A stretch of 7,548 nt of DNA from positions 1-7,548 of the forward strand of contig CAMEIK010000053.1 of the NCBI GenBank assembly GCA_945918315.1, read 5' to 3'. Source of the stretch: an uncultured Clostridia bacterium. GTDB lineage: Bacteria; Bacillota; Clostridia; Oscillospirales; Oscillospiraceae. The position numbers and the translations under genes are program-made. The notes beneath the pieces were generated by a model. The model was not told where the DNA came from and did not search any database. It saw only the letters and a list, made by a program, of their open reading frames with translations. Position 1 is the stretch's first letter. Each line of letters begins with the position of its first letter. Positions 5,989 to 7,548 of this stretch are shown piece by piece.

Positions 5989-6702
5989 ATGTACATATAT
6001 CCTGCCATTGACCTGTATGGCGGCAAAGCCGTGCGGCTTTTTAAGGGAGAGTATTCCCAAATGACGGTTTACAGCGACAACCCTGTGGGCGTTGCCAGGG
6101 ATTTTGCCGCCGCAGGGGCCAGCCGTATTCATCTTGTGGACCTGGAGGGCGCCAGAACCGGCAAGCCCGCGAACCTGTCTGTTATCGCGGATATTGTCAA
6201 AGCTACCGGCCTGTTTGCGGAGGTGGGCGGCGGCATCCGGGATATGAAAACCGTGGAAAGCTATCTCGCCATTGGGGTCAGCCGGGTCATTCTGGGCACT
6301 GCCGCGGTCAGGAACCCGGATTTTCTGAAGGCAGCTCTTGGGACCTACGGCGAGAAAATTGCCGTGGGGGTAGACCTGAAAGACGGCTTTGTCGCCATCA
6401 AGGGCTGGACGGAGACCTCCGAGATAAAGGCCGTGGATTTCTTTGAAAAGATGCAGATATTGGGCGTGAAAACCATCATCTGCACCGACATTTCCCGGGA
6501 CGGCGCCATGAAGGGCACCAATCTGAAGCTGTACCGGGAGTTGTCCGCCCGATTTGCGATTGATCTCATTGCCTCCGGCGGCGTATCGTCCATGGAGGAT
6601 GTGACGGCACTGGCGGCTATGGGACTTCACGGGGCCATCATCGGGAAGGCCTACTACGTGGGCGCGGTGGATTTAAAAGAGGCGGTGGAGGCGGCAAAAT
6701 GA
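5989..6702 (+). CDS. hisA: ProFAR isomerase (phosphoribosylformimino-AICAR-P isomerase)
   Basis: A (beta/alpha)8-barrel enzyme that converts ProFAR to PRFAR by an Amadori rearrangement. The 237 residues are family length. The general acid/base aspartates are visible as D8 (YPAIDLYGGKAVRL, 4-17) and D129 (VGVDLKDG, 126-133). The two phosphate-binding halves show VGGGIRD (79-85) with LGTAAV (102-107), and TDISRDGAMKG (166-176) with ASGGVSS (195-201). W140 in the KGWTE context is also present. The sequence reads as HisA, not its sister HisF: the start is AID rather than PCLDV. It begins at ATG 5989, 11 bases after hisH, with AGGAGGG (5976-5982) overlapping the hisH stop codon. This is the only clear non-overlapping junction in the operon. 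Confidence 0.96.
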   Translation: MYIYPAIDLYGGKAVRLFKGEYSQMTVYSDNPVGVARDFAAAGASRIHLVDLEGARTGKPANLSVIADIVKATGLFAEVGGGIRDMKTVESYLAIGVSRVILGTAAVRNPDFLKAALGTYGEKIAVGVDLKDGFVAIKGWTETSEIKAVDFFEKMQILGVKTIICTDISRDGAMKGTNLKLYRELSARFAIDLIASGGVSSMEDVTALAAMGLHGAIIGKAYYVGAVDLKEAVEAAK

Positions 6703-7457
6703 TCACAAAACGAATCATCCCCTGTCTGGATGTGCGAAACGGACGGGTGGTCAAGGGCACCAATTTTCAGGGTCTGCAGGATGTGTCTTCTCCGGTGGAG
6801 CTTGGAAAATTTTACAGTGACAACGGGGCGGATGAGCTGGTGTTTTACGACATCACCGCGTCGGCTGAGGGCCGGAAGCTGTTTACGGACATTCTGACCG
6901 AGGTGGCCTCCACCATCTTTATCCCCCTGACGGTGGGCGGCGGAATCAACACCCTGGAGGATTTTGACCGGGTGCTCAAATGCGGCGCGGACAAGGTCAG
7001 CGTCAACTCCGGAGCGATCCGGGACCCGGATCTGGTCCGCAGCGCCGCCAGGCTTTACGGTGACCAGTGTGTCGTGCTGTCCGCCGATGTCAAACGGGTG
7101 GACGGCCAATTCCGGGTCTTTGCCAAGGGGGGCCGGGAGGATACGGGGATGGAAGCCATTGGGTGGATCAAACGGTGTGTGGCGAACGGCGCGGGCGAGG
7201 TGGTGCTCAATTCCATCGACACCGACGGCGTCAAGGGCGGCTTTGATTTGCCGATGCTGGAAGCGGTATCGGACGCGGTGGACGTGCCGGTTATCGCCTC
7301 CGGCGGGGCGGGCAGTGCGGAGGATTTTGTCACGCTGTTTCAGACCCTGCCCAAGGTGGATGCCGGGCTTGCGGCCTCCATTTTCCACTTCGGCCAGGTA
7401 AAAATTCCCGAATTAAAGGGGCTTTTGAAAGAAAACAATATTCCTGTGAGGTTATGA
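6699..7457 (+). CDS. hisF: Imidazole glycerol phosphate synthase, cyclase subunit HisF
   Basis: A (beta/alpha)8-barrel cyclase that uses ammonia from HisH to turn PRFAR into imidazole glycerol phosphate and AICAR, the latter re-entering purine synthesis. The 252 residues are full length. The catalytic aspartates are D11 (RIIPCLDVRNGRVVKG, 5-20) and D130 (LSADVK, 127-132). The four residues that form the ammonia gate in the Thermotoga enzyme sit at identical numbers: R5, E46, K99 and E167. Phosphate sites VGGGI (79-83) and ASGGAGS (200-206), and the loop NSIDTDGVKGGFD (171-183), are present. ATG 6699 overlaps hisA by 4 bases, with GGAGG (6687-6691) seven bases ahead. No fusion with HisH is present, so the two form the usual heterodimer. 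Confidence 0.97.
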   Translation: MITKRIIPCLDVRNGRVVKGTNFQGLQDVSSPVELGKFYSDNGADELVFYDITASAEGRKLFTDILTEVASTIFIPLTVGGGINTLEDFDRVLKCGADKVSVNSGAIRDPDLVRSAARLYGDQCVVLSADVKRVDGQFRVFAKGGREDTGMEAIGWIKRCVANGAGEVVLNSIDTDGVKGGFDLPMLEAVSDAVDVPVIASGGAGSAEDFVTLFQTLPKVDAGLAASIFHFGQVKIPELKGLLKENNIPVRL

Positions 7458-7459
7458 GC

Positions 7460-7548
7460 ATGAATCTGGATGCACTGCGATTTGATGAAAAAGGACTGAT
7501 TCCCGCCATTGTGGTGGACGATGAGACGGGGAAGGTGCTGACCCTGGC
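7460..7548 (+). CDS. hisI: Phosphoribosyl-AMP cyclohydrolase HisI, N-terminus (partial)
   Basis: Only the first 29 codons and two further bases are in the window; the gene continues past the right edge. The start of the protein (LRFDEKGLIPAIVVDDETGK) matches the N-terminal strand region of phosphoribosyl-AMP cyclohydrolase, which opens the purine ring of PR-AMP at step 3; family members normally continue into a L-A-Y-M-N motif that would begin here. ATG 7454 overlaps hisF by 4 bases, as at other junctions, but GAGG (7448-7451) is only 2 bases from it and 8 from ATG 7460, so 7460 is preferred; the two differ by two residues. Whether it is HisI alone or a HisI-HisE fusion cannot be seen. Confidence 0.88.
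   Translation, partial: MNLDALRFDEKGLIPAIVVDDETGKVLTL

Overview
The window is dominated by one long plus-strand operon for de novo histidine biosynthesis. The order is a TrpR-like regulator (YerC/HisR family), then hisZ, hisG, hisD, hisC, hisB, hisH, hisA, hisF and the start of hisI, which runs off the right edge. A short-form HisG paired with HisZ, a YerC-type regulator as first gene, strong AGGAGG-type ribosome binding sites, ATGA overlaps and GC-rich codon use all point to a Firmicutes anaerobe of class Clostridia. An Oscillospirales-like or related gut lineage is plausible, but the genus cannot be fixed from this sequence.

Layout. Positions 1-36 may hold the last codons of an upstream gene, followed by a perfect 14-bp terminator-type hairpin (45-87). 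Positions 88-410 hold no convincing gene. They contain a second, U-tract terminator hairpin (186-229) with no gene obviously feeding it, then a strongly structured GC-rich stretch (228-362). An AT-rich stretch and a sigma-A-type promoter with extended -10 (411-439) come next, overlapped by an ACTTT/AAAGT palindrome that is a good candidate operator for the operon's own regulator. From 475 to the right edge the sequence is almost entirely coding: seven junctions overlap by 1-29 bases, one has an 11-base gap, and the hisF-hisI junction is either a 4-base overlap or a 2-base gap.

How the genes work together. HisG with HisZ joins PRPP and ATP (step 1). HisI, and a HisE that is not visible here, carry out steps 2-3. 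HisA isomerises ProFAR to PRFAR, and HisF with HisH makes imidazole glycerol phosphate (IGP) and AICAR. HisB dehydrates IGP, HisC transaminates imidazole acetol phosphate, and HisD oxidises histidinol twice to histidine. Histidinol-phosphate phosphatase is not in the window. Catalytic residues are intact in every enzyme checked and no frameshift was found. The operon itself is conventional; the least explained part is the 88-410 intergenic region. I found no clear evidence of a previously undescribed system.
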